DNA of 64,000 nt from Kineosphaera sp032229625 (lineage in GTDB: Bacteria; Actinomycetota; Actinomycetes; Actinomycetales; Dermatophilaceae), in NCBI GenBank assembly GCA_032229625.1, contig JAVTVZ010000063.1, forward strand, positions 1 to 64,000, given 5' to 3'. Positions 23,015-31,843 of the stretch are shown piece by piece (position 1 is the first letter of the stretch; every line of letters begins with the position of its first letter). Position numbers and translations under genes: made by a program. The notes under the pieces were generated by a model. That model was given only the letters and a program-made list of their open reading frames with translations, made no database searches and was not told the origin of the DNA.

Positions 23015-24601
23015 TCAGCCGACGGCCACCGGTGCAGGCCGGGTCGCGCCGGTCGGCGAGGTGTCGCAGGCCTCGGACGCGCCGGGCGCGTCGTCGGCAC
23101 GGATCGTGTGGGTCTGCCGGTAGCCGGTGTCGAGGTTGGTCAGCGACACCTCGATCATGCCGTGCGGGTCGATGGCGTAGCGCTCCTCGATGAGCGGCCC
23201 GTCGTCGCGGCGCTCGACGCGCACGGACTCCAGGTCGTCGCGGCCGGCGAGCTCGGCGTCGAAGCCGAAGACGACGTGGGCGAAGGGCACGATGTCGCCG
23301 CGCGGCTCGCCCCACTCGTCGAGCGCGGCGTATTCGACGAAGCGGAACCAGCCGACGTTGTGCGCCGCCCGGTAGCGCCGCGTCACGGCGACCCGCTCAC
23401 CGCCGGTCGGCACGACGGCGTCGCGCCCGAGGATCGCGTCGAAGGACAGGCGGCGGCCGCCGTCGCCCTCGCGGAAGACGCCGAAGCCGCGCGAGAGCCG
23501 GTCGACGAGCGAATATCCCGCGGCGCGGTCACCGGCGATGGCCAGGCCGATCGCGGTCGAGGCCGCCGGATAGGGGGAGCGGTGCACGCGCCGGCCGAAC
23601 TGCTCGCGCAGCAGCCGCGGCACGAGCGGCAGCCCGCTCGCCCCGCCGACGAGGTAGATGCCCGCGATCTCCGAGAGGTCCGGTGCGTCCTGCGTGCCCC
23701 CGCCCAGCAGCGGGCGCATCGCCGCGATCGTCGACTCGATGAGCGGGGTCGCGGCCGCGTAGAAGTCGGCGACGGGCAGCACGACGGCCTCGCCCTCGAC
23801 GTCGACGAGCAGGCGCTTGGCCTGCGGCGACAGTCGCTCCTTGGCTTCGCGGCACTCCAGCAGCAGCCGCTCGTAGGCGGCCGCGTCGAGGTCCGCGCGA
23901 GCGCGGCCCGCGGCGGCCAGGACACAGCCGGCGAGCACGACGTCGACGTCGTCGCCGCCGACGTCGTTCAGACCCAGCGAGTCGAGCACCTCGTGGTCGG
24001 TGCCGTCGACCTTGACGAGCGAGGCGTCGAACGTGCCGCCGCCGAGGTCGTAGACGACGACCCGGGTGCGCCGCGAGTTCAGCGTGCGGCCCTGCCGGTG
24101 GCTGTACTCCAGGCCCGCCGCCGACGGCTCGTTGATCATCGCCGTGACCTCGAAGCCGGCGCGACGGAACGCCTCGAGCGTCAGGTAGCGCTGCGCGCCG
24201 TGCGCGTGCGCCGGCACCGCGATCGCCGCCGTCATCGGCTCGCCGGCCAGCAAGGTCCGGGCGCTGCTGACGCCCAGCAGGTCCGCCCGCAGCGCGGCGG
24301 CGAAGCCGGTGAGCACCTCCAGCAGCGGCACGTCGACCCCGCCGATCGAGACCGTCGTGCCCGGGCCGACGTCGGGCGCGGCCAGCGCCCGTTTCACCGA
24401 GCGCACCGGTGACGCGCCGTCGGAGGCCGCCCGCAAGGCCTCGAACCCGTAGACGAGCTCGCCGCGGTGCCGCGCGACGAGCGTCGGCACGTGCTCCTGC
24501 GGATCGCCGTCGACGTCCGGGAACGTCACCACCGGATAGTTGCCGCGATCGGCGTACGCGACGATCGTCCTGGTCGTGCCGAAGTCCACCCCGAGATGCA
24601 T
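23015..24601 (-). CDS. Hsp70-family (DnaK-like) protein
   Basis: Encodes 528 residues from ATG at 24601. The actin-like ATPase is intact: GVDFGTTRTIVAYADRG at the start (phosphate 1), VVVYDLGGGTFDASLVKVDG (phosphate 2), INEPSAAGLEYSHRQG, and IYLVGGASGLPLVPRLLREQ (adenosine). After about residue 370 the substrate-binding domain is short and degenerate compared with DnaK, which is about 600-640 residues, and the C-terminus lacks the lid. No grpE, dnaJ or hspR gene is nearby. It is a DnaK-like protein of uncertain clients. A TAGGCT hexamer seven bases before the ATG suggests a leaderless mRNA. Confidence 0.87.
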   Translation of the reverse strand: MHLGVDFGTTRTIVAYADRGNYPVVTFPDVDGDPQEHVPTLVARHRGELVYGFEALRAASDGASPVRSVKRALAAPDVGPGTTVSIGGVDVPLLEVLTGFAAALRADLLGVSSARTLLAGEPMTAAIAVPAHAHGAQRYLTLEAFRRAGFEVTAMINEPSAAGLEYSHRQGRTLNSRRTRVVVYDLGGGTFDASLVKVDGTDHEVLDSLGLNDVGGDDVDVVLAGCVLAAAGRARADLDAAAYERLLLECREAKERLSPQAKRLLVDVEGEAVVLPVADFYAAATPLIESTIAAMRPLLGGGTQDAPDLSEIAGIYLVGGASGLPLVPRLLREQFGRRVHRSPYPAASTAIGLAIAGDRAAGYSLVDRLSRGFGVFREGDGGRRLSFDAILGRDAVVPTGGERVAVTRRYRAAHNVGWFRFVEYAALDEWGEPRGDIVPFAHVVFGFDAELAGRDDLESVRVERRDDGPLIEERYAIDPHGMIEVSLTNLDTGYRQTHTIRADDAPGASEACDTSPTGATRPAPVAVG

Positions 24602-24608
24602 GGGTGGA

Positions 24609-24614
24609 AGCCTA
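24609..24614 (-). promoter_or_regulatory. -10 box for leaderless Hsp70-like mRNA
   Basis: TAGGCT on the minus strand, seven bases before the ATG at 24601. Confidence 0.5.
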
Positions 24615-24785
24615 GTGCGCTGTGCCGCGGGCCGATTCGACGCCCGATCCGCGGTCACCCCCGGCGCCGACCGTGGCGGATGTCGCACAGCGGGCCTCGT
24701 CGGTGCCTCGTCGGTGCTGTCCAGGCCGCGGCCGGGTCTGCGGCATGTCGCTGCCGGGTGAGCGTCGACGTCGTCGCTACCGTGG

Positions 24786-24799
24786 CGAACAGATGTCCG
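24786..24799. promoter_or_regulatory. LexA (SOS)-like box upstream of ruvC
   Basis: CGAACAGATGTCCG matches the actinobacterial SOS box CGAACNNNNGTTCG at 9 of 10 fixed positions, with a single T-to-C change. It lies 131 bp before ruvC. Confidence 0.55.
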
Positions 24800-24930
24800 G
24801 ACGCGGCGCGCGCCGCGCTCGCTGCTGACGTCGTCAGCGATGACGTCGACCGCGATGACCTCGGCGGCGACGGACGTCCGCGGCGATGACAGTCCGCGGC
24901 GATGACGGAGGCGGCGAAAGGCGGTGGCGG

Positions 24931-25578
24931 ATGCGGGTGCTCGCGGTGGACCCGGGGCTGACCCGGTGCGGCCTCGGCGTCGTCGACGGCCGCCTCGGCG
25001 GACGGCTCGCGATGATCGGCGTCGGGGTGTTGCGCACCCCGACCGGCGACCCGATCCACGAGCGGCTGCTCAACCTCCAGGAGCAGCTCGAGGAGTGGTT
25101 CACCCGCTACGAGCCGGAGGCCGTCGCCGTCGAGCGGGTCTTCGCGCGCTCGGACGTCAGCACGATCATGGGCACCGCCCAGGCCAGCGCGCTGCCGATG
25201 ATCGCGGCCGCGCGCCGCGGGGTGCCGCTCGCGCTGCACACCCCCAGCGAGGTCAAGGCCGCCGTCACCGGCAACGGCCGGGCCGACAAGGCGCAGGTCA
25301 CGAGCATGGTGACGCGCATCCTCCAGCTGTCCGCCCCGCCGCGCCCGGCCGACGCCGCCGACGCCCTGGCGCTCGCGATCTGTCACGTGTGGCGCGGGGG
25401 CGCGGCCGCGCGCATCGACGCCGCCGTCGCGCGCAGCGGCTCGCGCGCCGCGGCACCGGCCGCCGCTCGGGCCGCTCGCACCGCGCGCGCCGCTCCGGCC
25501 GCCCGCACCGCCCCGGCCGCCCGCCCCGATGCGGCTGCCCGGCGGATCGCCCCGGCCGCCGACCGACGTCGCGACTGA
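24931..25578 (+). CDS. ruvC: Crossover junction endodeoxyribonuclease RuvC
   Basis: Encodes 215 residues. RuvC cuts Holliday junctions brought by RuvAB. Visible residues: the first catalytic Asp in VLAVDPGLTRCGLGVVDG, the Glu in AVAVERVFARSDVSTIMGTAQ, and the acidic pair in DAADALALAICH near residue 140. The C-terminal 60 residues are an Ala/Arg-rich tail (RAARTARAAPAARTAPAARP) of low complexity not found in other RuvC proteins. Start is ATG 24931 with GAAAGG upstream; an ATG 45 bases earlier is unlikely. It precedes ruvA by 208 bp. Confidence 0.95.
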   Translation: MRVLAVDPGLTRCGLGVVDGRLGGRLAMIGVGVLRTPTGDPIHERLLNLQEQLEEWFTRYEPEAVAVERVFARSDVSTIMGTAQASALPMIAAARRGVPLALHTPSEVKAAVTGNGRADKAQVTSMVTRILQLSAPPRPADAADALALAICHVWRGGAAARIDAAVARSGSRAAAPAAARAARTARAAPAARTAPAARPDAAARRIAPAADRRRD

Positions 25579-25656
25579 GCCGCCTCGGACGCGTCCGGCG
25601 ACCCTCCCCGGGCGTGCCGCGGCAAGCGCTCGCGCCGGGCAGGCTAGGGTCGGTTG

Positions 25657-25670
25657 CGAACATGTGTCCG
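25657..25670. promoter_or_regulatory. LexA (SOS)-like box upstream of ruvA
   Basis: CGAACATGTGTCCG, a 9-of-10 match to CGAACNNNNGTTCG with the same substitution as the box before ruvC. It lies 117 bp before ruvA. Confidence 0.6.
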
Positions 25671-25786
25671 ATCCCGGCCCGCTCTGGCCGGCCGGCCGCG
25701 CAGATCGTCCGCGCCGCACGCAGCCCGGATCCTCTGCTGGCGTCGGATCGTCTGCTCGCGGCAGCGGGCTGTGAGGAGTAGTCGCG

Positions 25787-26419
25787 GTGATCGCTTCGGT
25801 ATCGGGCCGGGTCGCCCACGTCGGGCTCGACCGGCTCGTCGTGCAGGTCGGCGGTGGGGGAGTCGGGCTCCTCGTGCACACGACGCCGGCCACGGCCGCG
25901 GCCGCCCGCCACGGCGCCGACGTCGACCTCTACACGAGCCTGGTCGTGCGCGAGGACTCGCTGACCCTCTACGGCTTCGGCGACGCGGCCGAGCAGGCGA
26001 CGTTCGAGCTCGTGCAGACCGTCTCCGGCGTCGGGCCTCGGCTCGCGCTGGCGATGCTCGCGGTGCTCACGCCGCCGCAGCTCGCGCAGGCGATCTCCGC
26101 GGAGCACTACGGGGTGCTGACCAAGGTGCCGGGCATCGGCCGCAAGGGCGCCGAGCGGCTCGTGCTCGAGCTGCGCGACAAGGTCGGGGCGCTCGCGGCG
26201 GTCCGCGGCGAGACCGGCGAGGCCGCGCCCGCGCTCGACAGCGCGCCGGTCGCGCACGACACCGACGCCTGGCGCGGGCAGGTCGTCGAGGCCCTCGTCG
26301 GTCTGGGCTGGACCCTCAAGCAGGCCGACGCGGGCGTCGACAAGGTCGCCGATGACCTGGGGGCCGACCCCGACGTCGCGGTCGCCCTGCGCGCCGCGCT
26401 GCGTGAGCTGGGCCGATGA
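25787..26419 (+). CDS. ruvA: Holliday junction ATP-dependent DNA helicase subunit RuvA
   Basis: Encodes 210 residues. RuvA recognises Holliday junctions and loads RuvB. The OB-like first domain begins VIASVSGRVAHVGLDRLVVQ; the two helix-hairpin-helix motifs are VSGVGPRLALAMLAVLTP and VPGIGRKGAERLVLEL; the last 45 residues form the RuvB-binding domain (VVEALVGLGWTLKQADAGVDK). GTG start at 25787 with GAGGAG upstream. The ruvB start overlaps its stop as ATGA. Confidence 0.95.
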   Translation: MIASVSGRVAHVGLDRLVVQVGGGGVGLLVHTTPATAAAARHGADVDLYTSLVVREDSLTLYGFGDAAEQATFELVQTVSGVGPRLALAMLAVLTPPQLAQAISAEHYGVLTKVPGIGRKGAERLVLELRDKVGALAAVRGETGEAAPALDSAPVAHDTDAWRGQVVEALVGLGWTLKQADAGVDKVADDLGADPDVAVALRAALRELGR

Positions 26420-27621
26420 CCTGGGCCGGCGCGGGCGGTCCGGGTGACGATCGCGACGAGGGCGACGGGGGCGACGACCGCTGGGAGGACGACGGCTCGT
26501 ACGACGCGAGCGCCCGCATCGTCGACGCGCGGGTCAGCCGCGAGGACGACGAAGGCCGCGTCGAGGCGGCGCTGCGGCCGCGCAGGCTCGCGGAATTCCC
26601 CGGCCAGACGCGCGTGCGCGACCAGCTCTCGCTCGTCCTGGAGGCAGCGCGCCGACGCCGCGCCACACCGGACCACATCCTGCTCTCCGGCCCGCCGGGG
26701 CTGGGCAAGACGACGCTGGCGATGATCGTCGCCGCCGAGCTCGAGGCCCCGATCCGCGTGACGAGCGGCCCGGCGATCCAGCACGCCGGCGACCTCGCCT
26801 CGATCCTGTCGAGCCTGGCCGACGGCGAGGTGCTCTTCCTCGACGAGATCCACCGCATGGCGCGGCCGGCCGAGGAGATGCTCTATCTGGCGATGGAGGA
26901 CTTCCGGGTCGACATCATCGTCGGCAAGGGGCCGGGGGCGACCGCGATCCCGCTGGAGTTGCCGCCCTTCACCGTCGTCGGCGCGACGACCCGCGCGGGG
27001 CTGCTGCCCGCCCCGCTGCGCGACCGCTTCGGCTTCACCGGGCACCTCGACTTCTACGAGAGCGCCGATCTGGAGCGCATCCTCGCCCGCTCGGCCGGGC
27101 TGCTCGGCGTCGAGGCGCAGCGTGAGGGGCTCGCCGAGATCGCGGGCCGCTCGCGCGGCACCCCCCGGATCGCCAACCGGCTGCTGCGGCGGGTGCGCGA
27201 CTGGGCGCAGGTCCACGGCGACCACGTCGTCGACCTGCCCGCCGCGAGGGAGGCGCTCGCGCTCTTCGACGTCGACGCCCGCGGCCTGGACCGGCTCGAC
27301 CGCGCCGTGCTCGATGCGCTGTGCCGCCGGTTCGGCGGGGGGCCGGTGGGGCTCTCGACGCTCGCGGTGGCCGTCGGGGAGGAGCCGGACACCGTCGAGA
27401 CCGTCGCCGAGCCCTTCCTCGTGCGCGAGGGCTTCATCGTGCGCACCCCCCGCGGCCGCGCCGCCGCACCGCTGGCCTGGAGTCACCTCGGTCTGACCCC
27501 GCCGCCCGGCCCGCCGGCCTGGGCGGGGTCGGCGGGCCCGGGACTGCCGGCGGCCGATGCCACGGGAGGTGGCGGACGCCTGTCCGGCGAGCAGCTGACG
27601 CTCGGCGACGAGGTGCTGTGA
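26416..27621 (+). CDS. ruvB: Holliday junction branch migration ATPase RuvB
   Basis: Encodes 401 residues, longer than the usual about 340 because of a 40-residue acidic N-terminus (DDRDEGDGGDDRWEDDGSYD) and a C-terminal tail. RuvB drives branch migration as a hexameric AAA+ motor. Walker A is GPPGLGKTTLAMIV, Walker B is EVLFLDEIHRMARPAEEM, sensor and arginine finger regions are VVGATTRAGLLPAPLRDRFG. The winged-helix end (ARGLDRLDRAVLDALCRRFG) is present. It is coupled to ruvA through ATGA. Confidence 0.96.
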   Translation: MTWAGAGGPGDDRDEGDGGDDRWEDDGSYDASARIVDARVSREDDEGRVEAALRPRRLAEFPGQTRVRDQLSLVLEAARRRRATPDHILLSGPPGLGKTTLAMIVAAELEAPIRVTSGPAIQHAGDLASILSSLADGEVLFLDEIHRMARPAEEMLYLAMEDFRVDIIVGKGPGATAIPLELPPFTVVGATTRAGLLPAPLRDRFGFTGHLDFYESADLERILARSAGLLGVEAQREGLAEIAGRSRGTPRIANRLLRRVRDWAQVHGDHVVDLPAAREALALFDVDARGLDRLDRAVLDALCRRFGGGPVGLSTLAVAVGEEPDTVETVAEPFLVREGFIVRTPRGRAAAPLAWSHLGLTPPPGPPAWAGSAGPGLPAADATGGGGRLSGEQLTLGDEVL

Positions 27622-27903
27622 CGCCGACCGCGGACCTCCTCGGCGCGGCTCGTTCGCTTCCGGGCAGAGGCGTCACCTAAACTCGATCGAGGCGCACATC
27701 AGGATCGCGGCGCCGAGCGCGCCGGTCCGACGGGGGGATTCGGGCACCAGGTGGCGCGCCACCCTCAGTTGTGAGCAGCACCAGATCACCATGAGCGCAC
27801 CGATGGGACGAGGCATGGACTACGCCGGGCACCGCACCCCGCAGCAGCCGGAGGCGGCACGCACGATCACCGGTCGGTCGACCGGAAGGCAGGGCTGAAC
27901 GCC
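27622..27903 (+). other. ruvB-secD intergenic region, no yajC
   Basis: 282 bp in place of the yajC gene usual at this position. Holds a TAAACT -10 candidate (27678-27683), a perfect 14-bp palindrome GGTGGCGCGCCACC (27750-27763), and a short open frame at 27791-27898. No protein resembling YajC (single TM plus basic tail) can be read in any frame. Confidence 0.6.
27791..27898 (+). CDS. Possible 35-residue leader peptide before secD
   Basis: ATG at 27791 to TGA at 27896, five bases before the secD GTG. The peptide ends TITGRSTGRQG and has no membrane segment or signal, so it does not look like a known secretion-arrest peptide. It may be a chance frame; coupling with secD is the only support. 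Confidence 0.2.
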   Translation: MSAPMGRGMDYAGHRTPQQPEAARTITGRSTGRQG

Positions 27904-29826
27904 GTGGCGAACCCGAAGAACCGCCCCTTCCGACGGGCGCTGGCGGGCATGCTCCTGCTGATCCTCGCGCTGACGGGCGCGCTCGGCGCGACCGTCATCT
28001 GGAAGGACGGCCAGTGGACGCCCAAGCTCGGCCTCGACCTCGAGGGCGGCACCCAGATGGTCCTGCAGCCGCAGACCGCGGGGGGTGCGGTCAACGCCGA
28101 GCAGCTCGCCCAGGCGGTCGACATCATGCGCGCCCGCGTCGACGGCCAGGGCGTCGCCGAGGCCGAGGTCGCCACGCTCGGTGACAACGTCGTCGTCGCC
28201 GTGCCGGGCCGCATGACCAAGGAGCAGGAGGACGCGCTGCGGCAGTCCTCGCAGATGCGCTTCCGGCCCGTGCTCGTCGCCGCCGCCGGCACCCCCATCG
28301 AGCCGACCGTCGCGCCGACGCCTGCGCCCACTCCTGCGCCGACCGGCGCGACCGCGTCGCCGACGGCGAAGGCCACCTCGAGCGCACGCGCGACGGCCAC
28401 GGCGAGCGCGACCCCGAAGGCGAGCGCGACGACCGCCGGCGCGGTGCTGCCCGAGGCGCTGCGCCAGGCCCCGGCCGCCACCCCGAGCCCCGCCGCGCCC
28501 AGCCCGACCGCCACGCGCACCGCCGCCGCCACCGGCACGGCCGCGCCGACGGCGTCCCCGACGGGCACCGCGACCCCGGGCCTGGGCCTGCCGAGCGCGA
28601 ACCCGACGGGCGAGGGCGGGACGCCGACGATCAGCGACGCCGACGCCAAGGACCCCCAGAAGCTCGTGCAGTACGCGACGAACGAGTCCTGGTTGACGCC
28701 GGAGTGGGAGGAGAAGCTCACGGCGCTCTCCTGCCGCGACCAGCCGGTCTTCGACCCCGGCAAGGAGGATCTGCGTCAGCCGGCCGTCGCGTGCAGCGAC
28801 GACGGCCAGGCCAAGTACCTCCTGGGCCCGGCCGTCATCTCCGGTGACGACCTCGCCGACGCGAGCTCCGGCCCGACGCTGAGCCCGCAGACCGGCCAGC
28901 CGACCGGCGGCTACCAGGTGAACCTGCAGATGAAGGGCGGGGAGCCGACCGCCGCCTACGCCGCGATCAGCGGCTACATGGTCAGCCAGCCCGAGCCGCG
29001 CAACCAGCTCGCCGTCGTCCTGGACAACAGCGTCGTCTCGGCGCCGCGCTTCGAGGGCGTCATCCCCAACGGACAGGCGCAGATCACCGGCAACTTCACC
29101 GCCGACAGCGCCAAGGCCCTGGCCGACCAGCTGAAGTTCGGCGCCCTGCCGATGAGCTTCACCGTGCAGTCGACCGAGCAGGTCAGCCCCACCATCGGTG
29201 AGGGGCAGCTGCGCTACGGCATCATCGCCGGCCTCATCGGCCTCGCGCTGGTCGTCGTCTACTCGCTGCTGCAATACCGCGCGCTCGGCCTCGTCACCGT
29301 CGCCTCGCTCGTCATCGTCGCCGGGCTCACCTACCTGTGCCTGACGCTGCTCGGCTGGAGTTACAACCTGCGCCTGACGATGGCGGGTGTGACCGGCGCG
29401 ATCGTCGCGATCGGCACGACCGCCGACTCCTTCATCGTGTATTTCGAGCGCGTGCGCGACGAAGTGCGCGACGGCAGACGCCTGCAATCGGCCGTCCAGA
29501 CCGGCTGGGCCCGCGCCCGCCGCACGATCCTCATCTCCGACGGGGTGAACTTCCTCGCGGCCGCCGTGCTCTACGTGTTGGCCACGAGCAACGTCCGCGG
29601 CTTCGCGTTCATGCTCATGCTGACGACGGTGCTCGACGTCATCGTCACCTTCTGGTTCACCCACCCGCTCCTGTCGATCCTGGCGTCGACGAAGTTCTTC
29701 GGCGGCGGGCACAAGTGGTCCGGGTTCGACCCCGAGACCCTCGGTGCCCAGCCCGCCTATCGAGGCCGGGGCCGCGTGACCCTCGCCGACCGCAAGAGCG
29801 CCGCACCGCAAGGGAGCCCGGCATGA
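27904..29826 (+). CDS. secD: Protein translocase subunit SecD
   Basis: Encodes 640 residues. SecD and SecF form a membrane complex that uses the proton gradient to complete Sec export. First helix: ALAGMLLLILALTGALGATV; D1 motif LGLDLEGGTQMVL near residue 40. The periplasmic domain is interrupted by an Ala/Pro/Thr-rich linker of about 110 residues (residues about 137-240, TPAPTPAPTGATASPTAKAT) seen in actinobacterial SecD. Helices 2-6 follow from GIIAGLIGLALVVVYSLLQY, with the D-F/R-x motif region GTTADSFIVYFERVRDEVRDG. GTG start with AGGG upstream. The stop overlaps secF. Confidence 0.95.
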   Translation: MANPKNRPFRRALAGMLLLILALTGALGATVIWKDGQWTPKLGLDLEGGTQMVLQPQTAGGAVNAEQLAQAVDIMRARVDGQGVAEAEVATLGDNVVVAVPGRMTKEQEDALRQSSQMRFRPVLVAAAGTPIEPTVAPTPAPTPAPTGATASPTAKATSSARATATASATPKASATTAGAVLPEALRQAPAATPSPAAPSPTATRTAAATGTAAPTASPTGTATPGLGLPSANPTGEGGTPTISDADAKDPQKLVQYATNESWLTPEWEEKLTALSCRDQPVFDPGKEDLRQPAVACSDDGQAKYLLGPAVISGDDLADASSGPTLSPQTGQPTGGYQVNLQMKGGEPTAAYAAISGYMVSQPEPRNQLAVVLDNSVVSAPRFEGVIPNGQAQITGNFTADSAKALADQLKFGALPMSFTVQSTEQVSPTIGEGQLRYGIIAGLIGLALVVVYSLLQYRALGLVTVASLVIVAGLTYLCLTLLGWSYNLRLTMAGVTGAIVAIGTTADSFIVYFERVRDEVRDGRRLQSAVQTGWARARRTILISDGVNFLAAAVLYVLATSNVRGFAFMLMLTTVLDVIVTFWFTHPLLSILASTKFFGGGHKWSGFDPETLGAQPAYRGRGRVTLADRKSAAPQGSPA

Positions 29827-31178
29827 TGCAGCGTTTCGCCACCTTCGGCAACGACCTCTACACCGGCCGCCGGTCGATCGACTTCGTCGGCCGACTGCGG
29901 CGCTGGGCGATCATCTCGGTCGTCATCTTCGTCGTCGTCGGTCTCGGCCTGGCGATCCGCGGGCTGAACCTCGGCATCGAATTCACGGGCGGATCCGACT
30001 TCCGCGTCACCGGCGTCAGCGACACCTCCGGAGCGGTCGACAAGGCCACCGACGTCGTGCGCTCGGCCGAGAGCGACGCGAGCACGACGGTCACCCTCAT
30101 CGGCGGCGACACCGTGCGCGTGCAGACCGACCAGCTCGACGAGCGCCTCACCCAGGACGTCTCCGCGGGCCTGGCGAAAGCCTTCGGGGTGAGCGCCGAC
30201 AACGTCGGCGCCTCGGTCATCGGCCCCAGCTGGGGTGCCTCGGTGAGCCAGAAGGCGCTGCAGGCCCTCGTCTGGTTCCTCGTGCTCGTCTCGCTCGTCC
30301 TCGCGTTCTACTTCCGCACGTGGAAGATGGCGTTCGCCGCGCTCGTCGCGCTCTTCCACGACATCTTCATCACCGTCGGCGTCTATGCGCTCGCGGGCTT
30401 CGAGGTCACGCCGGCGTCGATGATCGGCTTCCTGACGATCCTGGGCTACTCGCTCTACGACACGGTCGTCGTCTTCGACAAGGTGCGAGAAAACACGACC
30501 GAGGCGGTGGCGACCGGGCGGATGACGTATTCGCAGGCGGCCAACCTCGCGGTCAACCAGACGCTCGTGCGCTCGATCAACACCTCGGTCGTCGCGCTGC
30601 TGCCGGTCGCCGCGATCCTCGTCGTCGGCCTGACCGTGCTCGGCCCGGGCACGCTGCTCGACCTGTCGCTCGCGCTCTTCATCGGTATCGCCGTCGGCAC
30701 CTACAGCTCGATCTTCGTCGCGACCCCGCTGCTGGCGTGGCTGCGTGAGCGCGAGCCGGTGATGAAGGAGCTGCGGGCCCGCGTCGAGCGCCGCGAGGCC
30801 ACGGCCGGGGGCCGCTCCGGCGTCCTCGTGGGCGCGCCCGCCGGGGGCGCCGCAGCGTCCGGCGACGCCTCGTCCACCGGGGGGTCGTCGGTCGCGCTGC
30901 GCCCCGCCGTGCGCCCCGCAGGGCAGCCCGCCGCGCCGGTCTCCGCCGCCGGCGCCGTCTTCGGCGCGGGAGTCACCGGGCTCATCTCGACCGGCTCGGG
31001 CCCGGCCCGCCCGGTGGGAGCAGTCTCCGACCTGCGCGAGCACGAGTCCGACGACGCGACGGCCGAGCAGGGGCAGGGCGATGCGGACTACACCCTGACC
31101 GGCCGTCCGGTCCACCCCTCGCTGCGCCCCGCGCCGAGCGCGGGGGACGGCAAGAGGCGCCGACGCGCCAAGAGCTGA
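29823..31178 (+). CDS. secF: Protein translocase subunit SecF
   Basis: Encodes 451 residues, partner of SecD. The first helix is ISVVIFVVVGLGLAIRGLNL with the GIEFTGGSDFRV motif just after; the remaining five helices begin at ALVWFLVLVSLVLAFYFRTW and include LGYSLYDTVVVFDKVRENT, the conserved SecF proton-relay segment. Compared with the usual about 300-400 residues it carries a C-terminal hydrophilic tail of about 130 residues rich in Ala, Gly and Ser. It starts at ATG 29823, overlapping the secD stop by four bases (a second ATG follows). Confidence 0.95.
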   Translation: MMQRFATFGNDLYTGRRSIDFVGRLRRWAIISVVIFVVVGLGLAIRGLNLGIEFTGGSDFRVTGVSDTSGAVDKATDVVRSAESDASTTVTLIGGDTVRVQTDQLDERLTQDVSAGLAKAFGVSADNVGASVIGPSWGASVSQKALQALVWFLVLVSLVLAFYFRTWKMAFAALVALFHDIFITVGVYALAGFEVTPASMIGFLTILGYSLYDTVVVFDKVRENTTEAVATGRMTYSQAANLAVNQTLVRSINTSVVALLPVAAILVVGLTVLGPGTLLDLSLALFIGIAVGTYSSIFVATPLLAWLREREPVMKELRARVERREATAGGRSGVLVGAPAGGAAASGDASSTGGSSVALRPAVRPAGQPAAPVSAAGAVFGAGVTGLISTGSGPARPVGAVSDLREHESDDATAEQGQGDADYTLTGRPVHPSLRPAPSAGDGKRRRRAKS

Positions 31179-31233
31179 CCCGGCTCGTCCCACCCGGACG
31201 CGCCCTCCCTTCCGCACCCTCCCGGCTCGCCGG

Positions 31234-31261
31234 GCCCCTCGCGCGGTCCGCGCGGCGGGGC
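31234..31261. terminator. Probable terminator after secF
   Basis: GCCCC-T-CGCGC / GCGCG-GC-GGGGC stem with a small internal mismatch, about 55 bp after the secF stop. It may end secDF transcription before apt. Confidence 0.45.
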
Positions 31262-31289
31262 GCCGACGTGCCCGTCCCGAAGGACCGAC

Positions 31290-31826
31290 ATGGATCGCGA
31301 AGCTCTCGCCCTGGCCGACCTCGTGGCCTCCCGGCTGCGTGACGTGCACGACTTCCCCCAGCCCGGGGTCGTCTTCAAGGACTTCACACCGCTGCTCGCC
31401 GACCCCCACGCCCTCCAGGCGGTCGTCGACGACATCGTCGTGCGCTATCACGGCCGGGTCGACGCCATCGCCGGGATCGAGGCCCGCGGCTTCATGATCG
31501 GCACGGCCTGCGCCGTCGCGCTCGGCGTGGGCTTCATCCCGATCCGCAAGAAGGGCAAGCTGCCCGCCGCGACCTTCACCGCGAGCTACGACCTCGAATA
31601 CGGCTCGGAGACGATCGAGGTGCACCAGGACGCGTGCGGACCGGGGGCGCGGGTGCTCATCATGGACGACGTGCTGGCCACCGGCGGCACGGCGGCGGCC
31701 GCGTGCGAGCTCGTCGAGCAGACGGGCGCGCAGGTCGTCGCCGTCGACGTCGTCTGCGAGATCGGCTCCCTGGGCGGGCGCGCGAAGCTCTCGGAGCGTC
31801 AGGTGCACGCACTTCTGCAGATCTGA
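31290..31826 (+). CDS. apt: Adenine phosphoribosyltransferase
   Basis: Encodes 178 residues. It salvages adenine to AMP with PRPP. The PRPP loop is VLIMDDVLATGGTAAAACEL near residue 124, and the start VASRLRDVHDFPQPGVVFKD followed by TPLLADPHALQAVVDD matches the family. Start ATG 31290 with GAAGGA seven bases upstream. Gene order secF-apt-rsh is conserved in actinobacteria. Confidence 0.96.
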   Translation: MDREALALADLVASRLRDVHDFPQPGVVFKDFTPLLADPHALQAVVDDIVVRYHGRVDAIAGIEARGFMIGTACAVALGVGFIPIRKKGKLPAATFTASYDLEYGSETIEVHQDACGPGARVLIMDDVLATGGTAAAACELVEQTGAQVVAVDVVCEIGSLGGRAKLSERQVHALLQI

Positions 31827-31831
31827 GCACC

Positions 31832-31837
31832 TATCAT
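31832..31837 (+). promoter_or_regulatory. -10 box for leaderless rsh mRNA
   Basis: TATCAT, six bases before the ATG at 31844; it begins five bases after the apt stop. No Shine-Dalgarno sequence. Confidence 0.5.
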
Positions 31838-31843
31838 GGCGAC

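Larger units (their letters stand above)
24602..24930. other. 329-bp divergent region between Hsp70-like gene and ruvC
   Basis: Contains the minus-strand -10 box at 24609-24614, a LexA-like box at 24786-24799, a 7-bp inverted repeat GCTGACG-T-CGTCAGC at 24824-24838, and repeats of GCGGCGATGACG near 24890-24906. No protein gene was recognised. Confidence 0.6.
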
